64,000 nt of DNA from an uncultured Aquimarina sp. (GTDB lineage Bacteria > Bacteroidota > Bacteroidia > Flavobacteriales > Flavobacteriaceae): NCBI GenBank assembly GCA_947500505.1, contig CANMSL010000006.1, positions 228,043-292,042 on the forward strand. The letters run 5' to 3'. A model generated the notes under the pieces. It was not told where the DNA came from and made no database searches. It was given only the letters and a program-made list of their open reading frames with translations. Below, piece after piece: positions 30,333 through 40,370 of this stretch. The position numbers were made by a program, and so were the translations under genes. The number at the start of each line of letters is the position of its first letter. Position 1 is the first letter of the stretch.

Positions 30333-33300
30333 ATGAAATCACCAACAAAGCGAATTCTAATGCTTTTTCTAGCATTAGTCGCGCAAATCTCGTTTGCGCA
30401 AGAAACTACCATAACAGGTAAAGTTACGGACGATCAAGGTTTACCTCTTCCAGGAGTAAACATTGTCGTAAAAAACACAAATAATGGAACACAATCTGAC
30501 TTTGATGGAATTTATACGATTCAAGCAGCTCAGGGAAATGTTCTTGTATTTAGTTATCTAGGTTTTGCAGAGAAAGAAGTTACCGTGGGTAGCAGCTCGA
30601 CTATTAATGTACAATTAGATCCTTCTGCAGACGTGTTAGAGGAAGTAATTGTGACTGCACAAGGTATTCGAAGAGAAAAGAAAGCTCTTGGATATGCAGT
30701 GACAACAGTAAAAAGTGAAGACCTTGAACAAAAGGCTGACACCGATATCGGTAAGATCCTGCGAGGAAAAGCTTCCGGGGTTAGAATTACAGGTACAGGA
30801 GGTGTGTCAGGATCAGGAGCAAACATCATTATCCGTGGTATTTCTTCTATTACTGGTGGCAACCAGCCTCTTTTCATAGTAGACGGTGTACCTTTTGACG
30901 GTTCATCCGGAGGTGCCAATCAAGATGGTTCTTCTGGTGCCTTCCAATCTGGTAATGTGAGTAGCCGTTTTGCGGATTTGGACCCAAATAATATTGAAAG
31001 CGTAAGCATTCTTAAAGGACTTAGTGCTACAGCGCTATATGGTGGACAAGGTAGAAATGGTGTGATATTGATTACCACGAAGAGTGGATCAAATACAAAC
31101 AAGAAGTTCGAATTCACTGTAAATCAATCGTTTTTCTTTAACGACATCGTATTGCCTGATTATCAGGATACCTGGGGTAATGGATTCCAAAATGCATATG
31201 GAGCTTTTTTCAGTAACTGGGGGGCAAGATTTGATAGTCGGGAAACAATTCCTAATGCTTTCAGAACTTCTATTCAAAATAACTTTGATGGTATTGAACC
31301 ATCTGTTCTTTTCCCAGACAGACCTGAGCTGGACAATCCTACGGTAGCGTACAGACCATATGATAGCCAGAAAGAGTTTTTTAAAACCGGAACAATATCA
31401 ACAACTTCTATAAATGCATCAGGTGCTTTAGGAGATAAAGGTTCTGTAAACGCATCTTATGCACATACTAGTGATGAAGGTTTCATTCCAAACAACTCAT
31501 TAACAAGAAACAACCTTTCTTTTGGAGGAACTTATAAGTTTGATAACAAATTTACTGTATCTGGTAAATTTAATTACGCCAGAACTGATATTCAATCTCC
31601 GTTTACAGATGCCTCTACGGGTAGTGATGTTGCTCTTTCAACAGCTGGTACCGGTGGTATACAGTCTATCTGGAACATCCTGTATTTACCAAGAAGTGTT
31701 GATATAAACGACCCATTCCAGCACCCTGTTACAGGTGAAAGTTTATGGTATCGTGGCGGTAATGACAGAACGAATCCAAGATGGACTCTTAACAATACAA
31801 GAGATTCGAATTCTACGGACAGACTTTTTAGTAACTTTAATGTGTCTTACGATTTAAAAGATTGGTTTAAGCTTACATATAGAGTTGGTTTAGATAATCA
31901 AAATGTAAGAGCTCAGCGCTCCATTAATAAAGGGGCAAAAGACGGTATACACCCAACAGGTTATCTACAGGTGACAAACTCTAGATTTACTATTTGGGAT
32001 CATTCTTTGCTAGGTGGTATAGACAAGCAATTATCTGAGAACTTCAATTTACAAGGAACTATTGGAGCTACATTTCAAAGTAGAATTGGAACTACCGATG
32101 GTGTAGAAGGAAGAGACCAAATCATTTTTGGTCTTCAAAATATAGGTAATTATGCAAATACAAGTGGTATTATCGAAGGAACTCTATTTCCTTTAAATAC
32201 GGTTTCTTATCAAAGTTATTCTGAAGAAAACAACTTGTCAGCTTATGCGTCCACTACGTTTGGCTATAAAGATTTTCTTTACCTTAATGCTTCGGCAAGA
32301 AATGAATGGACCTCTACTCTAGAGTCTGCTAATAGATCACAGTTCTCTCCTGGAGTAAGTGCATCTTTTATACCTACGTCAGCTTTTAAGGGAATTAAAT
32401 CTCAAAATGGAATTAATTTCTTAAAGTTACGTTTAGGATATGGTACCTCTCCTGGTTTTCCAACTCCTTATAATACACGTAATGTATTATCACTCGTTCC
32501 TAACGCATTTGCAGGTAATATCACCACAACTAGTGTTAATAATTTCCTTGCTAATCCTGATCTAAGACCAGAACTTTCAAAAGAATTTGAAGTTGGTGTT
32601 GATGCACGTTTATTTGATAACAGACTAGGTTTTGAAATTACATATTATAACAGAGACACTGAGGATCAGATTATCGCAAGACCTCTTGCACCTGAAACGG
32701 GCTTTACTTCAACTTTTACAAACGTAGGTAATGTAATTAATGAAGGTATTGAAATCACCTATGATATCACTCCAGTTAGAACGGATAACTTCCGCTGGAA
32801 TATTTCAGGTAGTTATACCACTAATCAAAGTGAGGTAAAAGGTCTTGATGAAGGAGAGCAGATACTATATGGAGGTATTTTTGCAACTCCGGCAAATGCG
32901 GCAATCAATGGCGAGCAATTGGGAGTTATTGTTGGTACGAGAGTTTTAAGAGATGACAATGGAAACTTCTTAATTGATGAGAATGGAGAATGGATACAGG
33001 ATCCTACTAATGGTATTATCGGTGACCCAAACCCAAAATGGTTTATGACTGTTAACAACGGTATTAAATGGAAGAATTTATCACTTAATATGCAGTGGGA
33101 ATATCAGCATGGTGGTGATATATATGCAACCACTGTTGGAGCATTAGTTGGAAGGGGTCTAGTTGAAGATACTGATTTTGACAGGACACAAGGAATCATC
33201 CTGCCAGGTATAAGACAATCTACAGGACAGCCTAATGATATCCAGGTTACTTCTACAGAAGCTTATTTCAATAATATTGGATTTGGTCTAGATGAGCAAT

Positions 33301-33566
33301 TAATTTATGACGCGTCCCATATCAGGTTAAGAGAAGCTTCTCTTAGCTACAGCTTGTCATCAAAATGGCTAGAGAACACTCCTTTTGGATCTGTTTCACT
33401 GACGTTAGCCGGACAAAATTTATTTGTAAAAGCATTTAATGTACCTTCTAGTGTTAATTACGACCCTGAACTTAACAGTTTAGGTGTAGGGAATTCTCAA
33501 GGATTTGATTATTTAACTTCCTGGAATTCGAGAAGATATGGTATGAGCGTTAAATTAACATTCTAA
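30333..33566 (+). CDS. SusC/RagA-family TonB-dependent transporter 1
   Basis: Outer-membrane active transporter of 1077 residues that imports an oligomeric nutrient captured by its SusD partner, powered by TonB. In order: signal peptide (1-22, ends SFAQ), carboxypeptidase-regulatory-like beta domain (TITGKVTDDQGLPLPGVNIVVK), TonB box region LEEVIVTA, plug domain with IIIRGISSITGGNQPLFIVDG, and a long beta barrel ending in the aromatic strand YGMSVKLTF. Ten bp before its SusD partner. The substrate is unknown: no glycoside hydrolase, lyase or sulfatase lies nearby, so a protein or peptide substrate is equally possible. Confidence 0.95.
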   Translation: MKSPTKRILMLFLALVAQISFAQETTITGKVTDDQGLPLPGVNIVVKNTNNGTQSDFDGIYTIQAAQGNVLVFSYLGFAEKEVTVGSSSTINVQLDPSADVLEEVIVTAQGIRREKKALGYAVTTVKSEDLEQKADTDIGKILRGKASGVRITGTGGVSGSGANIIIRGISSITGGNQPLFIVDGVPFDGSSGGANQDGSSGAFQSGNVSSRFADLDPNNIESVSILKGLSATALYGGQGRNGVILITTKSGSNTNKKFEFTVNQSFFFNDIVLPDYQDTWGNGFQNAYGAFFSNWGARFDSRETIPNAFRTSIQNNFDGIEPSVLFPDRPELDNPTVAYRPYDSQKEFFKTGTISTTSINASGALGDKGSVNASYAHTSDEGFIPNNSLTRNNLSFGGTYKFDNKFTVSGKFNYARTDIQSPFTDASTGSDVALSTAGTGGIQSIWNILYLPRSVDINDPFQHPVTGESLWYRGGNDRTNPRWTLNNTRDSNSTDRLFSNFNVSYDLKDWFKLTYRVGLDNQNVRAQRSINKGAKDGIHPTGYLQVTNSRFTIWDHSLLGGIDKQLSENFNLQGTIGATFQSRIGTTDGVEGRDQIIFGLQNIGNYANTSGIIEGTLFPLNTVSYQSYSEENNLSAYASTTFGYKDFLYLNASARNEWTSTLESANRSQFSPGVSASFIPTSAFKGIKSQNGINFLKLRLGYGTSPGFPTPYNTRNVLSLVPNAFAGNITTTSVNNFLANPDLRPELSKEFEVGVDARLFDNRLGFEITYYNRDTEDQIIARPLAPETGFTSTFTNVGNVINEGIEITYDITPVRTDNFRWNISGSYTTNQSEVKGLDEGEQILYGGIFATPANAAINGEQLGVIVGTRVLRDDNGNFLIDENGEWIQDPTNGIIGDPNPKWFMTVNNGIKWKNLSLNMQWEYQHGGDIYATTVGALVGRGLVEDTDFDRTQGIILPGIRQSTGQPNDIQVTSTEAYFNNIGFGLDEQLIYDASHIRLREASLSYSLSSKWLENTPFGSVSLTLAGQNLFVKAFNVPSSVNYDPELNSLGVGNSQGFDYLTSWNSRRYGMSVKLTF

Positions 33567-33576
33567 AAAATTAAAA

Positions 33577-35253
33577 ATGAAAAAAATTAAAAATAATATT
33601 ATATGGTTATTTGCGATGGTGATCGTTTTATCATCTTGCGAAACCACAGAATTGGATCTCTTGAATGACCCTAATTCTCCTCCACCGGAAAGCATTGACG
33701 TTAATTTTACGCTCAATAGTATTGAACTAAATTTCTCAGAATTCTTTGAAAGCACGACATCAGCTGGGGCAGATGCAGTAAGACTGGAATATATGTTTGA
33801 TACTTATGAAGCTAATTTTAATAACACTAATGCTGATTTATCTGGTGCATGGACAACAGCGTATGCAGGTATTCTGAAAGATGTAGAAGCTGTAATACGC
33901 TTATCTGATGAAGGAAACGACTTTTTTGTTCAGGCAGGAATTGCCAGAATTCTAAGGGCTTATACTCTTATGACTTTAGTTGATTACTTTGGTCCTGTAC
34001 CGTTATCAGAAGCTTTACAAGGAGATGTTGGATTAACTTTTCCTACCACCGATGCTCCAGAAGATGTTTATGCAGCAGCTTTACAAGATCTTAATGATGC
34101 AATAGCTGATTTCGGAAAAACTACACTAAATCCTCCGTCTACAGATTTATTGTATAATGTTGATTTATCAAAGTGGACAAAACTGGTAAATACATTAAAA
34201 CTCAAGTATTACTTAAATCTAAGATTAGTAAACCAAGCACTAGCAGCTACTGAAATTCAAGATCTTATCACCGAGGACGATTTTATATCGACCCCAGATG
34301 ATAACTTCTTATGGAGAGCCGTAAGTAGTAATTTACCTCAAAGTAGACATCAATATTATATTGATGAATACTTAGCTGCAAGTACTGGAGATTATATTTC
34401 TAACTATTTAATGTGGACATTAGCAGTTGAAAAAGGGATTGAAGATCCTAGATTACGCTATTACGTATATCGTCAAGTTGATGCCTTCCCATCAGACCCT
34501 GCGACATTGGATAATGAAATAAGTTGTTGGAATGACCCAAGACCATCTACTTATCCTCCGGTTGATGCAATTTCTCCTGTACCACTACCATTTTGTTCTT
34601 TATTTGGAAGAGGAGACGGATATTGGGGTAGAGATCACGGTGATAATCAAGGTATCCCACCTGACAACGCCAAAAGAGCTACTTATGGAGTATATCCTGC
34701 AGGAGGAAAGTTTGATGATAATGATGCTGAAGATATTGATCCGGGAGATGGTCTCGATGGTGCCGGAATATGGCCAATTATGACCGACTCGTTCGTATTC
34801 TTTATGCGTGCAGAAGCTGCATTATTTTTAGGAACAACTGATGATGCCAGAACAATGTATGAAAATGGAATTAGAGCCTCTATTGCAAATGTTACAGGTT
34901 TTTTACCCAATCCGGGTGATTTCACTAATATTCCTGATTCGGGTGATATTGATGACTATGTAGACGAAGCTCTTAATCTTTATGATGCTGCCGCATCTGA
35001 TGATGACCGTATGGATGTTATAGGTAAAGAATATTGGATCTCATTATTCGGAAATGGAGTAGAGGCGTATAATCTATACCGTCGCACCGGAGCTCCGAAC
35101 AATTTACAACCAACACTTTTAGGAACCGGAAGTTTCCCAAGATCTTTCTTATATCCTAATGTAGTTGTAGATAGAAATCCAAATATCCAACAAAAGCCAG
35201 ATCTTACGGTTCAAACTTTTTGGGATAATAACCCAGCTGGTTTTATTCAATAA
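33577..35253 (+). CDS. SusD/RagB-family lipoprotein 1 (SusD-like_2 type)
   Basis: Surface lipoprotein of 558 residues forming the lid of the SusC channel. The lipobox VLSSC gives Cys21, followed by ETTELD. TPR-like helices cover the body. LDLLNDPNSPPPESIDVNFTLN in outline and the segment ILRAYTLMTLVDYFGPVPLSEAL are typical of the SusD-like_2 branch, which differs from the partner in locus 2. The C-terminal part has GKEYWISLFGNGVEAYNLYRRTG. Middle gene of the three-gene operon. Confidence 0.92.
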   Translation: MKKIKNNIIWLFAMVIVLSSCETTELDLLNDPNSPPPESIDVNFTLNSIELNFSEFFESTTSAGADAVRLEYMFDTYEANFNNTNADLSGAWTTAYAGILKDVEAVIRLSDEGNDFFVQAGIARILRAYTLMTLVDYFGPVPLSEALQGDVGLTFPTTDAPEDVYAAALQDLNDAIADFGKTTLNPPSTDLLYNVDLSKWTKLVNTLKLKYYLNLRLVNQALAATEIQDLITEDDFISTPDDNFLWRAVSSNLPQSRHQYYIDEYLAASTGDYISNYLMWTLAVEKGIEDPRLRYYVYRQVDAFPSDPATLDNEISCWNDPRPSTYPPVDAISPVPLPFCSLFGRGDGYWGRDHGDNQGIPPDNAKRATYGVYPAGGKFDDNDAEDIDPGDGLDGAGIWPIMTDSFVFFMRAEAALFLGTTDDARTMYENGIRASIANVTGFLPNPGDFTNIPDSGDIDDYVDEALNLYDAAASDDDRMDVIGKEYWISLFGNGVEAYNLYRRTGAPNNLQPTLLGTGSFPRSFLYPNVVVDRNPNIQQKPDLTVQTFWDNNPAGFIQ

Positions 35254-35274
35254 TTAACTTATTAAAACAAAAAG

Positions 35275-36174
35275 ATGAAAAATTTTAAATATAAATCACT
35301 CCTAATAATGGTCTTTTCCGCAGCACTAATGTGGAACTGTTCCGATGATGATAAACTTCCGGTAGATTTCGATGAACTTGAAGTTAGTGGAGGAGCATTT
35401 GCAACAGAACTTAGCACTGATGGTTCTACTAATATTAATAAATTAGATCCATCTGCTTCTACCTTTTCAAAAAGCTATCAATTAGTTTCAACAAATGGTG
35501 GTACGGATATTTCTAGAGTAGATGTATATGTTAGCTTTACAGGAATGACAACTACTGCAAACGAGGCATTATTTACAACTATAACTTCAGATAGTTTTAC
35601 TGCTGGGAGTGATTACCCGGAAGTTACAATTTCTTTCGACGGAGCTTCAATTTTAAGCACTTTAGGAGTTTCTCCTTCGGACTTAGAAGGAGGAGATACT
35701 TTTAATTATAGATTAGCATTAACCACTCCTGATGGCACCTTTACTGATGTAAGTGCTAACTTTGACAATCAATCTGCAGACCACAAATTCGTGTCAACAG
35801 TAATATGTGAACTTCCAGAAGTCCCTGCTGGAGATTGGGTAGTGGATATGTCAGATAGTTTTGGTGATGGTTGGCAAACTACTACTGCAAGTGGTGGACC
35901 TGGTATTACAATAACCTTAAACAATGGAACGGTATTCGAAGTTGGTCTATGTACTCGATATGAAGCTAATGATTATCCGTGTACTCCAAATGAAAGTAGT
36001 GGTACTGCGACAGTAACTATACCTTCTGGTATCACATCTGCTGAATGGTTTTTCCCAGGAGACTTTTATGGTGAAATTTCTTTTACAATTACAGCACCAA
36101 GTGGAAATGTTGTAGCTTCTTATCCTGTAGAATCTCCAGCCGGACCAATTGCTCTAAATCTATGTAACGAATAA
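35275..36174 (+). CDS. Surface lipoprotein of SusC/D locus 1, function unknown
   Basis: 299-residue lipoprotein. The lipobox gives Cys22 followed by SDDDK, an acidic stretch like the surface-export signal of Bacteroidota lipoproteins. It is beta-rich and Ser/Thr/Gly-rich. The segment DSFGDGWQTTTASGGPG (about residues 202-218) resembles the DSxGDGWnG motif of secreted marine proteins. Two Cys in VGLCTRYEANDYPCTP may form a disulfide. By position it is a SusE-like accessory binding protein, 21 bp after SusD; no family was recognised with certainty. Confidence 0.75.
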   Translation: MKNFKYKSLLIMVFSAALMWNCSDDDKLPVDFDELEVSGGAFATELSTDGSTNINKLDPSASTFSKSYQLVSTNGGTDISRVDVYVSFTGMTTTANEALFTTITSDSFTAGSDYPEVTISFDGASILSTLGVSPSDLEGGDTFNYRLALTTPDGTFTDVSANFDNQSADHKFVSTVICELPEVPAGDWVVDMSDSFGDGWQTTTASGGPGITITLNNGTVFEVGLCTRYEANDYPCTPNESSGTATVTIPSGITSAEWFFPGDFYGEISFTITAPSGNVVASYPVESPAGPIALNLCNE

Positions 36175-36195
36175 TTTATACTCGTCATATTACAC

Positions 36196-36225
36196 AAAAG
36201 CTGCCTTTAAGGGCAGCTTTTTTTT
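36196..36225 (+). terminator. Terminator of SusC/D locus 1
   Basis: Stem AAAAGCTGCC and GGCAGCTTTT with a six-base loop, then a T run, 21 bp past the last gene of the operon. Confidence 0.93.
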
Positions 36226-36416
36226 ATTCTAAATGTTAGTCAAAATAGAAATTAACAATATTAAATTTCACAACTTATTTACCAATCACCTAAAAATTCA
36301 AAAACTTATTTTATCTTGATCATTATAAAAAACTCACTAAATTTAAAAAGGAAAAGACGCGAAACCATACATCTAACGAATCCGGATAAATTTAGCAAAC
36401 TTTAAATCATAATCTG

Positions 36417-37151
36417 ATGAAAACAAAAAACATATCACTTCTAATTACTCTTTGTATTTTATACACAATTAATATAAGCTCTCAAGAAGAACCTTCAATG
36501 AGTGGTGTTATTAGACAATATCAAAGCACTCTATTAGCATTTCAAAAAATCAAGAGACTCTTAAAAGAAGACAAAAAAGATAATCAGATTGATTTTACAA
36601 GTATCAAAGGAAGTCCCTACCTAAAAGAAGAATTCAGCTTGGGACAATTTTACATATCTGATTCTCTCATTGATAAAAATTTATTTAGATATAACATCTA
36701 TGCCGATGAGATCGAAATTAAGGAAAATGATCAGTTATATGGTTTACTTAAAATTGAAGGCACCAAGCTTGTTCTAGACAATTACACCATTTTATTAAAG
36801 GAATACGTTAATCAAGATAAGTTAAAAAGTAAGTCATACTTCATTTTACTAACTAATGGAGAGAAAATAGGTCTTTATAAAAGAAAAAGATGTAAACTAA
36901 CTCCTGCGCAGAAAGCAACAACTCCAAATCAGATGGACAGGGCCGCAAAATTCACCACTTATGATGATTACTATATCCAAAAAGAAAACCAAAACATCTT
37001 ACAGGAGATCAGTATTAAGAAAAAAAATATTTTAAAAATAATGCAGGATAAAAAGGATATTATCAATAATTACATAGATAAAAACAACATTGACGTAAAA
37101 AATGAGAAAAAATTAACAGAGTTATTTACTTTTTACAACTCCCTCAAATAG
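36417..37151 (+). CDS. Exported protein of unknown function between the two Sus loci
   Basis: 244 residues with a signal peptide (MKTKNISLLITLCILYTINISSQ). The mature part is Lys-rich and charged, with a helical C-terminal third (ISIKKKNILKIMQDKKDIINNYID in outline) that may form a coiled coil. I recognise no family. It has its own start region and is separated from both Sus operons by about 200 bp, so it is not obviously part of either. Confidence 0.7.
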   Translation: MKTKNISLLITLCILYTINISSQEEPSMSGVIRQYQSTLLAFQKIKRLLKEDKKDNQIDFTSIKGSPYLKEEFSLGQFYISDSLIDKNLFRYNIYADEIEIKENDQLYGLLKIEGTKLVLDNYTILLKEYVNQDKLKSKSYFILLTNGEKIGLYKRKRCKLTPAQKATTPNQMDRAAKFTTYDDYYIQKENQNILQEISIKKKNILKIMQDKKDIINNYIDKNNIDVKNEKKLTELFTFYNSLK

Positions 37152-37292
37152 TTAGTATTATCATCATTATCCGTTCCAAAAAACAAAAAACAGAAAATAA
37201 AAAACCGCTCTAACCCAAGTACTACAACGTTATAGTTAGGTTTCACAATTTATTAACAACGCCGACGCAATAATTTAAATTTTAATAATAAA

Positions 37293-37346
37293 AAGTTGTT
37301 TTATAAAGATATTATTATCATTTTTGGCTCTGGCTAATTCAAATAA
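37293..37346 (+). promoter_or_regulatory. Promoter and conserved leader of SusC locus 2
   Basis: TTG at 37296-37298, 20 bases, then CATTTTTG at 37319-37326, followed by TGGCTAATTC and AATAA. It is nearly the same block as at 30268-30321. A near-palindrome CTACAACGTTATAG lies about 60 bp upstream (37221-37234). Confidence 0.75.
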
Positions 37347-37354
37347 ATTGTAAA

Positions 37355-40300
37355 ATGAGAACAAAGTTTAGTGGAATTTTAACGCTATTTCTAGCGTTGA
37401 TTGTGCAAATTACTTTTGCACAAGAAAAAACTATCTCAGGTACTGTGACAGACGATAAAGGTCTACCGCTTCCTGGGGTTAATGTTATTGTAAAAAACAC
37501 ATCCAATGGTACTCAGACTGATTTTGATGGTAATTATACTATTAAAGCAAACCGAGGTGCAGTATTATCATTTAGTTATGTAGGTTTTACAACTAAAGAA
37601 AATGTGGTAGGTGATAGTAGTACTGTGAATGTACAACTTGCTCCTTCTGCTTCAGAACTAGAAGAAGTAGTTGTAGTTGCTTATGGAGTTGAAAGAAGAT
37701 CCTCCGTTACATCAGCTATCGCTACTGTTAAAGCAGAGGATTTAGAGCAGGTTCCTCTTGCTACTTTCGATCAAATATTACAAGGTAAAGTACCGGGACT
37801 AGAAGTTTCTTCTGGATCTGGGCAACCTGGATCCCCTCCTAGGGTTCGTATTCGTGGTACATCTTCAATTTTAGGAAATTCAAATCCTTTATATATTGTA
37901 GACGGTATCCAAATTGACCCAACCAGTTTCGCTAGCTTAAATGCAAACGATTTTGAGAGTGTTTCTGTACTTAAAGATGCAGAAGCAACTAGTTTATATG
38001 GAGCTCGTGGTGCTGCCGGTGTAATCGTTATTAGAACAAAAGCAGGTAAATTCGGGCAAAAAACTAAGTTTACTTACAGAACATTAACTGGTATTTCTGA
38101 AGCACCAGAATTACAAGTAGATGTATTAAATGCGAGACAATTTTTAGAATTGAGTAGAGAACTAGGTTTCAATGGAGCCGGTGGCTTGACTGATGCTCAA
38201 ATCACAGAACAAGTCGAAGCATTAGGAGACTTTACTCCTCAGGATGCATTAGTAAGAACAGGAAGAACTTTCTCTCACGAATTAAGTGTAGAGGGAGGAT
38301 CTGAAAACACTAGATTTTTTAGTTCAATATCATATTTTGAACAAGAAGGAACTGTAAACAAATCAAAGCTTGAAAGAGTAACATCTAGATTAAATCTTAA
38401 TCATAGGGCCAATGAAAAATTAGAATTTTCTTTGGGAACTACTTTAGGTTTCTCCAGAAGTGATAACCCACCGAGTAACGGAGGAGTAAACTTAGCTAAC
38501 CCGTTTTTAGCACCTTTTATTGGTAACCCTACGGTTCCGGTATTTAATGAAGATGGTTCCTTTAATTCAGGGAATCCTACGTTATCTAGATTACTACCAA
38601 ATATTCTGGAAGATATAGAAACAGGATTAAGGGAAAACGAAGAATTTAAATTAATAACTACGTTACAAGCAAATTATAAATTTACCGATTATCTTAGTGT
38701 AAATTATAATATTGGTATTGATTTTGAAGATGACTTTACTATTAATGCATTTAGTCCTAATTCATTTAGAGGTCAAACCGTTCCGGCTATTACTGATGAA
38801 AATCAAGAATTTTTTGGAAGTCAAAACGAGGCTTCTATAAGAGATTTAAATCTTACGTCTACACTACAACTTAGGTACGAGGATGTATTTAGTGATAAGC
38901 ACGCGGTTAATGCCTCACTATTCTGGGAGGTAGTAAATCGTGATTTTAGAAGTAGTACTTTTACAGGGTATGGTATTGAACCGGCTTTATTTGGGTTTGC
39001 GAATTCAATTACTGCTGGTACTACGGATAATGGATTAATCCCTACAGTTGGCGGAGTTCGTGTTAGAAACAGTATTGTTTCTTATTTCGGTAGAGCAGGT
39101 TATAGTTACGACGACAGATATGGATTTAATTTTTCGTTGCGTAGTGATAAGAGTTCCAGAGTTGCCACTGAAAACAGTGACATTTTATTCTACTCGGTTG
39201 GTGCAAGATGGAGTATTGATAACGAGGCATTTATGGCTGATGCTGATTGGGTAGATCAGTTAAAGGTAAGAGCTAGTTACGGTACTACAGGTAATGATAA
39301 TAGTGCTGGTGCTAATGATTTCATTCAGACTTTAGGAACCACTCTTTATCAAGGTGGAAGACAATTAATTGCAGGAGGAATCGCTAATGTTGGTGCTAAA
39401 TGGGAATTCACGGAACAGTTAAACTTAGGTTTAGACTTTGGTTTCTTTCAAAACAGAATTTCTGGTACTTTTGACTATTATAAGGCTGAAACGAAGGATC
39501 TTTTTGTTAATATCAATTTACCTGGAATTTATGGTGATACCGGTTTAAATGGTAATGCAGGTGTGTTAGAAAATGAAGGGTTTGAAGTAGCACTAAATCT
39601 TGATCTTATCAGAACAGACGAATTATTAGTAAGTCTTTCTGGTAATGTTGGATATAATTTCGGACGTATAACTGATTTAGGATCTCAAGTTGATCAATTT
39701 GTTAACGGAACAAGTATCGTTAGAGTTGGAGAGCAACTTGGATCTCATTTCGTTGTTGAATATGCTGGTGTGAATCCTGCTAACGGAGAACCTTTATATA
39801 GAGATCTTGATGGTAATGTAACAAATCAATTTAGTCAGGATTTTGCCAAAACCGGTTTTGGTAGTTCAGAACCATTATATACTGGTGGATTTGGATTAAG
39901 TGCTTCCTATAAAGGATTTAGCTTTTCAAGTTTATTTGCTTTCCAAGCAGAAGTTGCTCGTTTCAACAATACGACGTTCTTTATGGAAAATGGAAATTTC
40001 TTCGGTTCTGGTTTAAATCAATCAGTAGTTGTTTTAGATCGCTGGCAACAACCAGGGGACATTACAGACATCCCTGCTTATTTTGTTGATGGAGTTGCAG
40101 TACAAAGACAATTCGCATCTAATGATATCGAAGATGCATCATTCGTAAGATTACGTGATTTAACTATAGCATATAACCTTCCTTCTCAATTTTTAAATGA
40201 AAAGTTTGTAAAATCGGTGAGAGTATATGCAAGAGGTATTAATTTAGTAACCTGGACCAACTTTACAGGGTTAGATCCTGAAGACAGTAACAATATTACA

Positions 40301-40357
40301 TCTTTTGAATACCCGAACGCAAGACAATATACGTTCGGTATTGATGTATCCTTTTAA
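37355..40357 (+). CDS. SusC/RagA-family TonB-dependent transporter 2
   Basis: Outer-membrane transporter of 1000 residues. Signal peptide (ends ITFAQ), carboxypeptidase-regulatory-like domain (TISGTVTDDKGLPLPGVNVIVK), TonB box region LEEVVVVAYG, plug with VRIRGTSSILGNSNPLYIVDG and VSVLKDAEATSLYGARGAAGVIVIRT, and a barrel ending QYTFGIDVSF. The N-terminal 100 residues are very close to transporter 1, but the plugs and barrels differ, so the substrates probably differ. First gene of a second three-gene operon. Confidence 0.95.
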   Translation: MRTKFSGILTLFLALIVQITFAQEKTISGTVTDDKGLPLPGVNVIVKNTSNGTQTDFDGNYTIKANRGAVLSFSYVGFTTKENVVGDSSTVNVQLAPSASELEEVVVVAYGVERRSSVTSAIATVKAEDLEQVPLATFDQILQGKVPGLEVSSGSGQPGSPPRVRIRGTSSILGNSNPLYIVDGIQIDPTSFASLNANDFESVSVLKDAEATSLYGARGAAGVIVIRTKAGKFGQKTKFTYRTLTGISEAPELQVDVLNARQFLELSRELGFNGAGGLTDAQITEQVEALGDFTPQDALVRTGRTFSHELSVEGGSENTRFFSSISYFEQEGTVNKSKLERVTSRLNLNHRANEKLEFSLGTTLGFSRSDNPPSNGGVNLANPFLAPFIGNPTVPVFNEDGSFNSGNPTLSRLLPNILEDIETGLRENEEFKLITTLQANYKFTDYLSVNYNIGIDFEDDFTINAFSPNSFRGQTVPAITDENQEFFGSQNEASIRDLNLTSTLQLRYEDVFSDKHAVNASLFWEVVNRDFRSSTFTGYGIEPALFGFANSITAGTTDNGLIPTVGGVRVRNSIVSYFGRAGYSYDDRYGFNFSLRSDKSSRVATENSDILFYSVGARWSIDNEAFMADADWVDQLKVRASYGTTGNDNSAGANDFIQTLGTTLYQGGRQLIAGGIANVGAKWEFTEQLNLGLDFGFFQNRISGTFDYYKAETKDLFVNINLPGIYGDTGLNGNAGVLENEGFEVALNLDLIRTDELLVSLSGNVGYNFGRITDLGSQVDQFVNGTSIVRVGEQLGSHFVVEYAGVNPANGEPLYRDLDGNVTNQFSQDFAKTGFGSSEPLYTGGFGLSASYKGFSFSSLFAFQAEVARFNNTTFFMENGNFFGSGLNQSVVVLDRWQQPGDITDIPAYFVDGVAVQRQFASNDIEDASFVRLRDLTIAYNLPSQFLNEKFVKSVRVYARGINLVTWTNFTGLDPEDSNNITSFEYPNARQYTFGIDVSF

Positions 40358-40370
40358 ATAAAAAATAGAG

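Noticed and set aside
30554..30919. 121-residue open frame antisense to the first SusC gene
   Set aside because: Antisense to the conserved plug domain, Pro/Ser-rich, with no independent promoter or family pattern.
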